Source of the DNA: Flavobacterium cutihirudinis
GTDB lineage: Bacteria; Bacteroidota; Bacteroidia; Flavobacteriales; Flavobacteriaceae
DNA length: 64,000 nt
NCBI RefSeq assembly: GCF_003385895.1
Contig: NZ_QRDQ01000008.1
Coordinates: forward strand, 372,001-436,000
Reading direction: 5' to 3'
The translations under genes and the position numbers were made by a program. Below the pieces are notes generated by a model. That model worked only from the letters and a program-made list of their open reading frames with translations, was not told the DNA's origin and made no database searches. This document shows, piece after piece, positions 43,601 through 53,894 of this stretch (the stretch's first letter is position 1; every line of letters starts with the position of its first letter).

Positions 43601-44841
43601 TACGCCTCGACAATTTTATATAATTTGTCCGACATTCTGATTCTGAATGGAAGTTTAAAAGTACAATCATCACCTTTTGTCGCTTTTTCTGCCGTAAGAT
43701 CATTTACAAACATTTTGTCGATAATCATTTCCTGAGCACCCGTACTTGGTCCCGTAACTAAAATTCTATCTCCAATTTTAATATCGTAAGCTTCAATTTT
43801 AAATTGACCAACTTCCGCTTTTGGAAAATAATGTGTTCCTTTTCCAACATAAACCTTTTTCTGCGTTGCTGCAGATCCAGGAATATCACTCCATTCACCT
43901 AATTCCTGACCAAGATAATATCCTGACCAGAATCCACGATTGTAAACAGTTTCTAATGCTTGCATCCAAACTGCTATTTTTTCTTTTGAGAAAGTTCCAT
44001 CATAATAGGCGTCAATTGCTTCGCGATAGGTTTTAATAACGGTTGAAACATATTCTGGGGCACGACCACGTCCTTCAATTTTTAAAACCTGAATCCCTGA
44101 ATCTATAACTTGATCCAAGAAATCGATTGTACACAAATCTTTTGGTGACATCATGTATTCGTTATCCAATTCGATTTCAAAACCAGTTTCCTGATCAATA
44201 ACGGTATATTTTTTTCGGCAATTTTGTTTGCAAGCACCACGATTTGCGGATGAGTTATTTGAATGCAGACTTAAATAACATTTTCCTGAAACCGCCATAC
44301 ACAAAGCACCATGGCCAAAAATTTCGATTTCGACTAAATTACCATTTGGTCCTTTTATTTGTTCTTTTTCAATTTGAGCCGTAATATTTTTTACTTGGCG
44401 CAAGCTCAATTCTCTGCTTAAAACCATCGTATCGGCAAATAAACTATAGAATTTTATAGTTTCGATATTCGTCACATTGAGCTGAGTTGAAATATGAACT
44501 TCCATTCCAATCGATCTTGCCATAGCAATTACGGCTTGGTCGGAAGCAATTACTGCTGTGATGTTTGCTTCTTTGGCTTTGGTCAATAATGTTTTTACAA
44601 CCGATAAATCATGATCGTAAATAATCGTGTTTAAAGTAAGATAGCTTCGAACGTTTTTAACTTCGCAGCGATTGGCAATTTCTTTTAAATCATCAATGGT
44701 AAAATTAACCGTTGAGCGAGCGCGCATATTGAGTTGTTCTACTCCAAAGTAGATAGAATCCGCACCATTATCTAGTGCAGCCTGAAGTGACTCAAAGCTC
44801 CCTGCGGGAGCCATGAGTTCAATTTTGTTGGTAAGTGTCAT
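43600..44841 (-). CDS. trhP: U32 family protein, TrhP-like tRNA hydroxylation enzyme
   Basis: The 413-residue protein shows IELMAPAGSFESLQAALDNG at the start and the four-Cys cluster motif (GALCMAVSGKCYLS, then NRGACKQNCRKKY). E. coli TrhP (YegQ) makes 5-hydroxyuridine at tRNA position 34 using prephenate. RlhA is another U32 member (23S rRNA), so orthology needs testing. The last 85 residues form the U32 C-terminal beta-barrel (GQFKIEAYDIKIGDRILVTG ... PFRIRMSDKLYKIVEA). A domain very like this is also on TrhO, 220 bp upstream. Confidence 0.9.
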   Translation of the reverse strand: MTLTNKIELMAPAGSFESLQAALDNGADSIYFGVEQLNMRARSTVNFTIDDLKEIANRCEVKNVRSYLTLNTIIYDHDLSVVKTLLTKAKEANITAVIASDQAVIAMARSIGMEVHISTQLNVTNIETIKFYSLFADTMVLSRELSLRQVKNITAQIEKEQIKGPNGNLVEIEIFGHGALCMAVSGKCYLSLHSNNSSANRGACKQNCRKKYTVIDQETGFEIELDNEYMMSPKDLCTIDFLDQVIDSGIQVLKIEGRGRAPEYVSTVIKTYREAIDAYYDGTFSKEKIAVWMQALETVYNRGFWSGYYLGQELGEWSDIPGSAATQKKVYVGKGTHYFPKAEVGQFKIEAYDIKIGDRILVTGPSTGAQEMIIDKMFVNDLTAEKATKGDDCTFKLPFRIRMSDKLYKIVEA

Positions 44842-44982
44842 TTTTGTTTTATTATTCCAATGATGTGATTTTTCAATCAGTCATCTAACAATTGACAAAA
44901 ATAATGTGGGTGTAGATTAGATTCCTATGATTTATATCATAGTTTATATTTTAAAAATTATTCGTAGTATATTCTCATATTA

Positions 44983-45012
44983 AAAAAACCCACTGCTGAA
45001 ACAGTGGGCTTT
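44983..45012 (-). terminator. Terminator after trhO
   Basis: On the minus strand the stem CCCACTG/CAGTGGG has loop TTTCAG and is followed by a run of seven T. It separates trhO from trhP. Confidence 0.85.
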
Positions 45013-45062
45013 GTTCTATATTATCAAAATTTAACGTAAATGCCGTAACACTCCTATTAAAT

Positions 45063-46421
45063 TCAATCTAAAATCTTATAAACTTTATCCGACAATCTAA
45101 TTCTAAAAGGAACCTCAAAAGTTACCTTATCACCAATTTTAGCAGATTGAGTTTCTACACCGTCAACGATGATTTTGTCTAAAACCAATTCCTGATCACC
45201 TGTTGTTGGGCCAGAAATAAGGATTTTATCGCCAACGTTTAATTCGTGATTTTCAACTGTAAATTGTCCCACTTGAGCTTTCACATAATAATGTTCTGCT
45301 TTTCCAAGAAGTACTTTTTTTACTTTTATTTTCTGACGGATATCAGCTGGTTTTTGTGCTGTGGCCAATGCCGTTTCTGGTAATTCTCCTGAATGTTTGA
45401 ATTTCAAGTTTTCAGATTTTCCTTTTCTGAAAACCTTATTTCCAACTTGTTTACCTGTTCTCAAACGAACTTGATCAACCAATGGCATATGAATAATGTC
45501 CAAACATTCTGTAGAACAACAGTTTTCCATAGCCGCTTTACAATCATCACATTGAATAAACAATAAATGGCAACCATCGTTTTCACAATTAGTATGATTA
45601 TCACAAGGTTTTCCGCATTGGTGACATTGCGAAATAATATCGTCTGTAATTCTTTCGCCCAAGCGATTATCAAACACGAAATTTTTTCCAATAAATTTAC
45701 TTTCCAGACCTTCTTCCTTCAGCTGTTTCGCATAGTTGATGATTCCACCTTCTAATTGATAAACATTTTTAAAGCCCTGGTGTTTGAAATAAGCACTTGC
45801 TTTTTCGCAACGAATTCCTCCAGTACAATACATTACCAGATTTTTATCTTCTTTATGGTTTTGAAGTTGTTCGTTGATAATTGGCAAACTCTCTCTAAAA
45901 GTTTCAACATCCGGAGTAATTGCTCCTTTAAAATGTCCAACTTCACTTTCGTAGTGATTTCTAAAATCAACAACAATTGTATTTGGATCATCAAGAATTT
46001 CGTTGAATTCTTTGGCTTTCAAGTGAACGCCTATATTCGTTACATCAAAAGTATCGTCGTTTAAACCATCAGCGACAATTTTGTGTCTTACTTTAATAGT
46101 TAATTTTAAAAACGAATGATCATCATGTTCTACAGCGACATTCAATCGTAAGCCTTTCATAAAATCATACGCTTCGAGAGTTTCTCTAAAAGCTTCAAAA
46201 TTTTCAGCAGGAACACTCATTTGAGCATTTATTCCTTCGTTGGCAACGTAAATTCGGCCTAACGCATCGAGTGCATTCCAGGCTACGAATAAGTCATCGC
46301 GAAATTTTTTAGGATCTTGAATTTTGGCGTACGCATAGAAAGACAACGTAAGTCGTTGTTGTCCTGCATCATCGATCATGATGGCTCTTTCTTCTGCGCT
46401 CAAAGTGTTATACAGTTGCAT
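45063..46421 (-). CDS. trhO: TrhO-like rhodanese tRNA hydroxylase with extra C-terminal domain
   Basis: The 452-residue protein has the TrhO/YceA layout: N-terminal domain (LSFYAYAKIQDPKKFRDDLF, VANEGINAQMSVP), rhodanese domain (about 130-225; active-site MYCTGGIRCEKA), and a Cys-rich region (CHQCGKPCDNHTNC). TrhO makes 5-hydroxyuridine in tRNA using oxygen. E. coli TrhO ends near 350 residues. Here about 85 more residues (VGQFTVENHELNVGDKILIS ... PFRIRLSDKVYKILD) are homologous to the C terminus of the neighbouring U32 protein. A -7-like TAAATTTG lies upstream (46482-46489). Confidence 0.95.
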   Translation of the reverse strand: MQLYNTLSAEERAIMIDDAGQQRLTLSFYAYAKIQDPKKFRDDLFVAWNALDALGRIYVANEGINAQMSVPAENFEAFRETLEAYDFMKGLRLNVAVEHDDHSFLKLTIKVRHKIVADGLNDDTFDVTNIGVHLKAKEFNEILDDPNTIVVDFRNHYESEVGHFKGAITPDVETFRESLPIINEQLQNHKEDKNLVMYCTGGIRCEKASAYFKHQGFKNVYQLEGGIINYAKQLKEEGLESKFIGKNFVFDNRLGERITDDIISQCHQCGKPCDNHTNCENDGCHLLFIQCDDCKAAMENCCSTECLDIIHMPLVDQVRLRTGKQVGNKVFRKGKSENLKFKHSGELPETALATAQKPADIRQKIKVKKVLLGKAEHYYVKAQVGQFTVENHELNVGDKILISGPTTGDQELVLDKIIVDGVETQSAKIGDKVTFEVPFRIRLSDKVYKILD

Positions 46422-46606
46422 GCTATAAACAGTTTTAAGTTAAGAATGTATGTTTTATTAGATTTTCTCTAAAATCTGCGGCAAATTTAGGGTTTATTTT
46501 GAGATTAAAAATTGTATTGACCTAATTATCTGTTTTTTTTAACATCTTTTGTAAATTGAATTATATCAAAAAATGGCAAAACACTATTCTGTCTTTAACC
46601 TTAATT

Positions 46607-48283
46607 TTACTTCGAATTGTCTTGAATCGCGCGAACAACAAAATCATCCACAGAAACAGAGCGACTAATGTGTCCTACCAAAGCCTCCATATTTTCTGCT
46701 CTGAGACTATCCCGAACTTCAGAACGGGCTTCTGCTATTCTTAATGTAATATTTTTGGCCTTCAAATCTATAAAAAGCTGTTTTAGGAATCGAGCACCAG
46801 ACATATCAATTCTTGGAGAAGAATTAAGATCTAATATTACTGTCTTTAAGGAAGCCTGTTCACTATAGATTTTTTCCCAAATCTTTTCTTTGATATACGC
46901 TGCATTAAAATAATATATAGAAGATTCAATCCTAACGATAAGTACTCCATCAATCTTTTCGTTGTCAGGATGTCTTTCCATATCGGTATAAATTTTAGTA
47001 CCCGGAATTCTACCTAAAAAAGCCACATTAGGTTTTGAAGCTGCTTTCAATAACAATAACAACGTAACCATCGCTGCCAACAAAACACCCGTAAGAATCC
47101 CCCATATAAGAACACCAATTAATGCAATCATGGCGACACTAAATTCTTGTTTATCAATCTTATAAAGATGTCTGATTTCTTTTATATCCACCAAGCTCCT
47201 AATTGAAACCAAAACGACCGCAGCCAAAATTACGGTTGGCAGATTTTGAAGAAAATCTGTTAAAAACAGTAAGCAAAAAGCAATTGTTACCGAACAAAAT
47301 AAAAGCGATAAAGGAGTTTTGGCACCCGCTGTATCGTTTACAGCAGATTGCGAAAGTCCACCCGCAACAGGATAACCTTGTCCTAGTGCAACAGCTGCAT
47401 TGGCAATACCTAATGCCAAAAGTTCTTGTCGCGGATCAATAACATAGCCATTTTTTTGTGCCAATGTTCTACCCGCCGACACACTTTCGATATAAGATAG
47501 CAGAAAACAAGCCATTGCTAACGGTAATACTCCATCTACATCATGAATTGAGATCGAAGGTATGTAGAATTCAGGAAGCCCTTTTGGAATTGCACCAACA
47601 ATATCAAATCCGCTATTCTCTAAAGAAGTTACAGAAATGAGAACTATTGATAATACAACAATTAAGATGGCAACTGGGCGTCCTGGAACAAATTTCTCTC
47701 CACCTAATAACAGTATTATGGCAACTACACCAAAAAGAAAAACCGCAAAATTCAAATTATGAATCTGCTCAAAAAGTGCTACACAACTTTCCAAGAAATT
47801 ATGCCCTCCACCTTTTATGCCAAACAATTCGGGTAATTGGCTTAAGCCAATAGTAATTGCCGCGCCTGCCTTGAAGCCCAACAAAACAGTTTCGCTTATA
47901 AAATTTATAATTCCGCTTAGCTTTAGCAGATAAGCAATTACCGCCATTACAGCAAATACCAAAGTAGTGAGTGATGCAATTTCGGCCCATCGTTGCAAAT
48001 CTCCATGAGCAATACCTGCTATTGTCGTACCAATTAATAACGAAATAGCCGAGGTTGGCCCGATAGCAAGTTGTTTGCTAGTGCCCAAAAAAGCATAAAA
48101 TATTCCGCCTATTAAATAACCATAAATTCCGTAGTGCGGAGGTAATCCTGCAAGAGTTGCATAAGCTAAAGATACAGGAATTCCGTATGCTGCTAGCGTA
48201 ATTCCGGCTATAAAGTCACTTTTGAGATACTCTTTTTTATACTCTTTAATCCAGTCTAAAGCGGGTATAAGTTTAGAAACCAT
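46607..48283 (-). CDS. SulP-family anion transporter with STAS domain
   Basis: A 558-residue SLC26/SulP protein: FIAGITLAAYGIPVSLAYAT and GLPPHYGIYGYLIGGIFYAF at the start, about 12-14 transmembrane segments to residue 410, then a cytoplasmic STAS domain (about 435-550; LKTVILDLNSSPRIDMSGAR). Members carry sulfate, bicarbonate or dicarboxylates; the substrate is not set by the sequence. PPK2 is 59 bp upstream on the same strand, so the two may be co-transcribed. Confidence 0.94.
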   Translation of the reverse strand: MVSKLIPALDWIKEYKKEYLKSDFIAGITLAAYGIPVSLAYATLAGLPPHYGIYGYLIGGIFYAFLGTSKQLAIGPTSAISLLIGTTIAGIAHGDLQRWAEIASLTTLVFAVMAVIAYLLKLSGIINFISETVLLGFKAGAAITIGLSQLPELFGIKGGGHNFLESCVALFEQIHNLNFAVFLFGVVAIILLLGGEKFVPGRPVAILIVVLSIVLISVTSLENSGFDIVGAIPKGLPEFYIPSISIHDVDGVLPLAMACFLLSYIESVSAGRTLAQKNGYVIDPRQELLALGIANAAVALGQGYPVAGGLSQSAVNDTAGAKTPLSLLFCSVTIAFCLLFLTDFLQNLPTVILAAVVLVSIRSLVDIKEIRHLYKIDKQEFSVAMIALIGVLIWGILTGVLLAAMVTLLLLLKAASKPNVAFLGRIPGTKIYTDMERHPDNEKIDGVLIVRIESSIYYFNAAYIKEKIWEKIYSEQASLKTVILDLNSSPRIDMSGARFLKQLFIDLKAKNITLRIAEARSEVRDSLRAENMEALVGHISRSVSVDDFVVRAIQDNSK

Positions 48284-48342
48284 AATTTATAATAGTTGCT
48301 GCCATTTGCGATTAGCGCATAATTTATAAAATATCAAAAATA

Positions 48343-49305
48343 CTACTCTTTTTCGTCTAATAGCGCTTGTTTGACTGCATTGAGCTCCGCGAGTTTTTCC
48401 GCGCTAACTTTTGGATATTCTAAATCCATTTCGTCTAAGGCGTGAATAATTGCTGAGGCGATTGCAATTCGGGCATAATATTTATTATCGGCCGGAATTA
48501 CATACCATGGCGATTTTTTGGTCGATGTATTTTTGATTAATTCTTCATAGGCAAACATGTAATCATCCCAAAAGCCTCGTTCTTTGGCATCGGCAGCGCT
48601 AAATTTCCAGTTTTTATCAGGATTATCTACTCGCTCGATAAATCTTTTCTTTTGTTCTTCTTTCGAAAGATTCAGAAAAAACTTAATTACAATCGTTCCG
48701 TTTCGATTTAAATATTTTTCAAAATTTCGAATATCCTCAAAACGATTTTCCCAGATATTTTCAGTGATTAGTTTTTCAGGTATTTTTTGTCCTCTCAAAA
48801 TTTGTTCATGTACACGAACCACCAATACTTCTTCATAGTAAGAACGGTTAAAAATTCCGATTCGGCCTCTTTCAGGTAAATGTTTTTGGCAACGCCAAAG
48901 ATAATCATGATCTAATTCTTCAGAACTTGGTCCTTTGAAAGAAGAAACCTGACAACCCTGCGGATTTATACCAGACATTACATGTTTAATTGCTCCATCT
49001 TTTCCCGCAGCATCCATGGCCTGAAAAATGAGTAGAACCGACCATTTATCTTGGGCATAAAGAGTCTCCTGCATTGCTGCCAATGCTTTGACTCCCATTT
49101 TCAATGTCTTTTTTATTCTCGATTTTTCTTCGCCAGCATAATCACAGGTAGATTTGCCCTTGAGTGTAAAATCCTTTCCGTCACCAACACAATATTGTTC
49201 TGAAAATTTCTTTGCTCTGTGCAGCAATTCTTTCTTATTTAACGATTTTAAATCGTTTGGAATTTCATCCAGATCATGCGATTTTTTTTTATCCTTTTTT
49301 GACAT
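48343..49305 (-). CDS. ppk2: Polyphosphate kinase 2 family protein
   Basis: The 320-residue protein has a P-loop VLLIFQAMDAAGKDGAIKHV and the PPK2 motifs FKGPSSEELDHDYLWRC, IGIFNRSYYEEVLVVRVH and IKFFLNLSKEEQKKRF. PPK2 moves phosphate between polyphosphate and nucleotides. Length and motifs resemble the Cytophaga hutchinsonii enzyme, which can phosphorylate AMP and ADP, so a class III type is likely but unproven. A short Lys-rich start precedes the domain. Confidence 0.94.
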   Translation of the reverse strand: MSKKDKKKSHDLDEIPNDLKSLNKKELLHRAKKFSEQYCVGDGKDFTLKGKSTCDYAGEEKSRIKKTLKMGVKALAAMQETLYAQDKWSVLLIFQAMDAAGKDGAIKHVMSGINPQGCQVSSFKGPSSEELDHDYLWRCQKHLPERGRIGIFNRSYYEEVLVVRVHEQILRGQKIPEKLITENIWENRFEDIRNFEKYLNRNGTIVIKFFLNLSKEEQKKRFIERVDNPDKNWKFSAADAKERGFWDDYMFAYEELIKNTSTKKSPWYVIPADNKYYARIAIASAIIHALDEMDLEYPKVSAEKLAELNAVKQALLDEKE

Positions 49306-49554
49306 ACTTACACATTTTTGAAATTGTTATTGTATACATCGAAATATTTTTTCTTACAATTAGTGCATTTTGACGTTAATTTATAGCATTTCAACGTTTT
49401 TTTATCCACTGAAGCTCAATTGAATATAAATTTAGAAAAAAAAGCAAAGTGGAAATAATATTTAAAATTTTAATTAAAAAAATGTTAACTTAGCTTAGGA
49501 TTTATTTGGTTTTTAGTTAGTTGAGTTTTAATCGATTTTAATAAAGAATTAAAA

Positions 49555-50700
49555 ATGAACAAGATTTACTCCCCAGCAATTTTCTTACTTTTTTTAATGC
49601 TATCCTGCAAAAAAGAAGCCCCGCCACAACCCAAGCCTTTAGAAATTTCAGTAACTACCGTATTACAGCAGGATGTTAAAATTGAATCTGAATATACTGG
49701 ACAAACCTTTGGTCAATCAGATATCCAAATTAATCCTCGAGTTGATGGCCTTATCGAAAGTATAAATTTTAGGGAAGGTAGTTTTGTCACCAAAGGACAA
49801 CTATTGTACACCATTGATGCTCTGCCTTATAGAGCCAAACTCAACGAAGCAGAAGGCGGTGCTGCAGAATCTCAGGCACGATTATCAAAAACCAAATCAG
49901 ATTTGGACATGATTACGCCATTAGCAAAAATTAACGCGGTCAGCCAAAGAGAATTAGTTTCTGCCAAATCAGCTTACACAGCTTCTATAGCACAGATCAA
50001 AGCATCAGACGCATCAGTGCAAAATGCCAAAATTGAATTGGGCTATTGCCGAATTGTTGCACCAATTTCCGGCTTAATAGGAATTTCTAAAGTAAGAGTT
50101 GGAGATTATGTTCGTCCGGGTCCAGCCTCAATTTTAAACACCATTTCTGATTTAGGAGATGTGAGAGTTCGTTTCACCATGAGCGAGCAGGAATTTTTGC
50201 GCCTTTACAGAGAATTCAACAAACCTAATTCGGTTTTAAAAGGTTCCGGCGCATCTGTTACTTTAAAATTATCAGATGGATCCATTTATCCACAAACAGG
50301 TAAAGTTAGTTTTACTGACAGACAAATAGATCCCTCTACAGGTGCCATCACATTTGAAGCTGCATTTCCTAATCCCGACAAATTGCTTCGTCCAGGACAA
50401 TATGCAAAAATTGCATTGCTTACAGATATTCGCAAAGATGCCATTGTAATTCCGCAACGCGCCGTTATTGAGGTGCAGGGAATTTATCAGGTGTATGTTT
50501 TAGGAAATGACAACAAAGTGCAAATGCAAATTGTAAAACCTGGTCCGGCGGTTCAAAATGGATACATTATAGAAGAAGGTTTAAAACCTGGCGACAAGAT
50601 AGCCATGGGAGGTACTTCATTATTGAAAAACGGAAGCGTTATTACACCAAAAGTCACACAATGGCAATTAGGTGAAACAGAAACTGCAGTTACTAAATAA
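49555..50700 (+). CDS. RND efflux periplasmic adaptor (lipoprotein)
   Basis: A 381-residue membrane fusion protein. The signal peptide ends in a lipobox (LLFLMLSC), so it is anchored by lipid. A lipoyl/barrel-sandwich domain (INFREGSFVTKGQLLYTID), helical hairpin (about 90-165) and beta-barrel (VRVGDYVRPG, GQYAKIALL) follow. It is first in a three-gene efflux operon, with the pump 20 bp downstream. Substrates are likely lipophilic drugs or detergents as in AcrA-type systems, but none is shown. Confidence 0.95.
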   Translation: MNKIYSPAIFLLFLMLSCKKEAPPQPKPLEISVTTVLQQDVKIESEYTGQTFGQSDIQINPRVDGLIESINFREGSFVTKGQLLYTIDALPYRAKLNEAEGGAAESQARLSKTKSDLDMITPLAKINAVSQRELVSAKSAYTASIAQIKASDASVQNAKIELGYCRIVAPISGLIGISKVRVGDYVRPGPASILNTISDLGDVRVRFTMSEQEFLRLYREFNKPNSVLKGSGASVTLKLSDGSIYPQTGKVSFTDRQIDPSTGAITFEAAFPNPDKLLRPGQYAKIALLTDIRKDAIVIPQRAVIEVQGIYQVYVLGNDNKVQMQIVKPGPAVQNGYIIEEGLKPGDKIAMGGTSLLKNGSVITPKVTQWQLGETETAVTK

Positions 50701-50720
50701 TAATCTAGATACATAGTATT

Positions 50721-53700
50721 ATGGGAGAATTTTTCGTTCGAAGACCAATAGTTGCTATTGTAATCAGTATTATTATTGTGATACTTGGATTACTAGCTTT
50801 ACAAAAAACGCCTATCTCGCAATATCCGGATATTAATCCTCCTGTTGTAAAAATTACTACTTCTTTCACAGGAGCAAATGCCCTGAATGTTGAGCAGGCA
50901 GTTGCAACGCCAATTGAGCAAAAAGTAAATGGTGTTGAAAACATGTTATACATGAAATCCATCAACACTTCTGACGGTGCCTGTACAATCGAGGTAACTT
51001 TTGATGTAGGAACTAATCTGGATAATGCCAATATGCTTACGCAGAATAGACAAAACCAATCGGCTCCTTTTATGCCTTCGAGTGTAAAACAACAGGGAGT
51101 TGTAGTAAAGAAATCTTTGTCTTTCCCGATGATGCTTTTCACTGTAACATCAACTAATCCAAAATATGATGCTAAGTTTTTGAACAACTACGCCAGCATT
51201 AACATCGTAGATCAATTGGCTCGTATAAAAGGAGTTGGAGAAGTTACGCTGTTTGGAGGAAGTGATTACTCAATGAGAATTTGGCTCAAGGCCGATATGA
51301 TGAGCAAACTTGGAGTCACAGTTGATGATGTAAAAAATGCGCTGAACTCCCAAAACATGATTAGTCCTGGGGGAAAATTTGGTGCTGAACCGGCTCCTGC
51401 CAATACTGAATTCACATATGGTGTAACACTGCAAGATCGATTAGTTACGGAAAAGGAATTTGGAAATATCGTCGTTCGAAGTAAACAAGACGGAGCGCAG
51501 GTTTTAATGGCTGATATTGCCCGAATCGAGTTAGGAACAGAAAACTACAGTTCGACAGCCCGAAGAAACAGTTCACCAAGTGCCGTTTTAGCCGTTTATC
51601 AAATGCCAGGAAGTAATGCTCTTGATGTAGCTGAAACAGCAAAAAGCACAATGAAAATTTTATCCGAAAAGTTTCCAAAAGATATAGAATATCAAGAATC
51701 TTTAGATACAACTTTAGCCATTACTGCAGGAGTTGACGACATTGTACACACGCTTTTTGAAGCCATTATATTAGTAATTTTAGTAGTGTTTATCTTTCTT
51801 CAAAACTGGCGCGCTACTTTAATTCCGTTGATTACCGTTCCTGTTTCTCTTATCGGAACCATTGCGGTTTTCCCTATGCTAGGATTTTCTATCAATACAT
51901 TGTCACTTTTAGGATTAGTGTTAGCAATTGGTATTGTGGTCGATGATGCTATTGTGGTTGTGGAAGCTGTTATTCATCATATCGAACACGGAAAAACTCC
52001 AAAAGAAGCTACCGTTCAGGCCATGCGCGAAGTATCTGGCCCCGTAATTGCGATTGCCTTGATTTTATGTGCTGTGTTTATTCCGGTTGCGATGACACCT
52101 GGAATTACCGGACGATTTTATCAACAATTTGCCATAACGATTGCCGTCTCGGTCGCGTTCTCGGCATTTAGTGCATTATCACTAAGTCCCGCGCTTTGTG
52201 CTATGTTATTAAAACCGACCAAACCTATTGAAGAACAATCAGGATGGCTGGCGAAGTTTTTTGCCGGATTTAATAGAATCTTCGAAAAAGTTACCGGAAA
52301 ATATATTAGTGGAGCAACATTTTTTGCTAAAAAAGCCATGCGAATTGTTCTTTTACTGGTAGTAATATTAGTAGCTACCGCATTTTTAGGAAAGAAGATT
52401 CCACTAGGATTTATTCCTGAAGAAGATCAAGGCTATGTTTTAGTAAATATTGCCTTGCCTCCTGCATCGTCATTACAACGTACAGATGAAATTTCGAAAA
52501 AGGTAGACAGTTTCTTAAAAGAAGAAAAATCAATCCTATCTTATACAACAATCAATGGATTTAGTATGCTTACTAACTCTTATCAACCAAATAATGCCTT
52601 TATTTTCATCTCATTAAAACCATGGGAAGACCGAGCAGAAACAGCGAAACAATTTGTAGACAGACTAAATATTAAACTTGCCACCCAAATTACAACAGCA
52701 ACTTGCTTTTCATTTGGTCCACCGGCAATTCAAGGTTTGGGTGCATCGGCAGGTTTTAGTTTGATGCTACAGGACAGAGGTGGAAATACACCTCAATATT
52801 TGGCTGAACAAACTCAGGCTTTTATTGCTGCGGCTCAGCAGCGCCCAGAAATTAAACGAATTTACACCACTTTTAATGCCGGTACTCCACAAGTCAAATT
52901 AGAAATTGACAATGACAAAGCCATGAAATTAGGTATACCTGTTTCAAAAGTTACCGAAGCATTAGGTGCCTTTTTGGGAGGAAGTTACGTGAATGACTTC
53001 AACCGTTTTGGCCGTCAGTACAAGGTTTACCTCCAGGGTGAAGCAGCCGATCGTGTCAGTCCGGAAGATCTAAATCTTATTTATGTAAAAAATAATTTGG
53101 GCGATATGCTTCCTGTCTCGACATTGGTTACGGCAACTAAGGTTACGGGACCGGATTTTACCAATCGTCTAAACTTATTCCGATCAGCAGAAATCGGCGG
53201 AAGCCCAAATGACGGTTATAGTAGTGCGCAAGCCTTAACCGCTCTCGAAGAGGTTGCCAAACAGACCTTGCCAGCCGATATGAGTTTCGATTACATCAAC
53301 TTATCTTATCAGGAAAAACATTCACCAGGCGGTGGTTCGGTTTTCATAATGGCATTGGTATTTGTATTCTTAATTCTTGCTGCACAATACGAAAGTTGGA
53401 AACTACCTTTCAGTGTATTGCTTGGTGCTCCTTTTGCCGTTTTTGGTGCATTTTTAGGATTAATGCTGGCAAGACTTGGAAGCGATGCTTACGTAAATAA
53501 TGTATTTGCTCAAATTGGACTCGTATTATTGATTGGATTGGTCGCCAAAAATGCCATTCTGATTGTAGAGTTTGCCAAAGAAGAATACGAAAAAGGAAAA
53601 CCACTTTACGAATCGGCGATGGTAGCTGCAAAGTTGCGTTTCAGGCCAATTCTAATGACGGCGTTTGCATTCATTCTTGGAGTAGTTCCGTTATTGACAG

Positions 53701-53894
53701 CAACTGGTGCGGGTTCACAAGCTCGTATCGTAATGGGAATGGCGGTGTTCAGCGGTATGTTAATCGCCACGGTTTTGGGTGTATTAATTGTACCTGGTTT
53801 ATTTGTAATGATTGAAAACATCGGAAAAAAGAAAGATGATTCAACTCTGACTGAAGGACATAATGTGGAATCAAATACTTCTGACCATGATTAA
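50721..53894 (+). CDS. RND multidrug efflux pump (HAE1 family)
   Basis: The 1,057-residue AcrB-like inner-membrane pump has two repeats of six transmembrane helices with large periplasmic loops. FFVRRPIVAIVISIIIV opens the protein. The proton-relay pair is in GLVLAIGIVVDDAIVVVEA and the matching Lys in LIGLVAKNAILIVEFAKEE. LRFRPILMTAFAFILGVVPL is the second-repeat R-x-R-P-I-L box. It acts as a trimer with the adaptor and the outer-membrane channel encoded either side. Its stop overlaps the next gene by eight bases. Confidence 0.97.
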   Translation: MGEFFVRRPIVAIVISIIIVILGLLALQKTPISQYPDINPPVVKITTSFTGANALNVEQAVATPIEQKVNGVENMLYMKSINTSDGACTIEVTFDVGTNLDNANMLTQNRQNQSAPFMPSSVKQQGVVVKKSLSFPMMLFTVTSTNPKYDAKFLNNYASINIVDQLARIKGVGEVTLFGGSDYSMRIWLKADMMSKLGVTVDDVKNALNSQNMISPGGKFGAEPAPANTEFTYGVTLQDRLVTEKEFGNIVVRSKQDGAQVLMADIARIELGTENYSSTARRNSSPSAVLAVYQMPGSNALDVAETAKSTMKILSEKFPKDIEYQESLDTTLAITAGVDDIVHTLFEAIILVILVVFIFLQNWRATLIPLITVPVSLIGTIAVFPMLGFSINTLSLLGLVLAIGIVVDDAIVVVEAVIHHIEHGKTPKEATVQAMREVSGPVIAIALILCAVFIPVAMTPGITGRFYQQFAITIAVSVAFSAFSALSLSPALCAMLLKPTKPIEEQSGWLAKFFAGFNRIFEKVTGKYISGATFFAKKAMRIVLLLVVILVATAFLGKKIPLGFIPEEDQGYVLVNIALPPASSLQRTDEISKKVDSFLKEEKSILSYTTINGFSMLTNSYQPNNAFIFISLKPWEDRAETAKQFVDRLNIKLATQITTATCFSFGPPAIQGLGASAGFSLMLQDRGGNTPQYLAEQTQAFIAAAQQRPEIKRIYTTFNAGTPQVKLEIDNDKAMKLGIPVSKVTEALGAFLGGSYVNDFNRFGRQYKVYLQGEAADRVSPEDLNLIYVKNNLGDMLPVSTLVTATKVTGPDFTNRLNLFRSAEIGGSPNDGYSSAQALTALEEVAKQTLPADMSFDYINLSYQEKHSPGGGSVFIMALVFVFLILAAQYESWKLPFSVLLGAPFAVFGAFLGLMLARLGSDAYVNNVFAQIGLVLLIGLVAKNAILIVEFAKEEYEKGKPLYESAMVAAKLRFRPILMTAFAFILGVVPLLTATGAGSQARIVMGMAVFSGMLIATVLGVLIVPGLFVMIENIGKKKDDSTLTEGHNVESNTSDHD

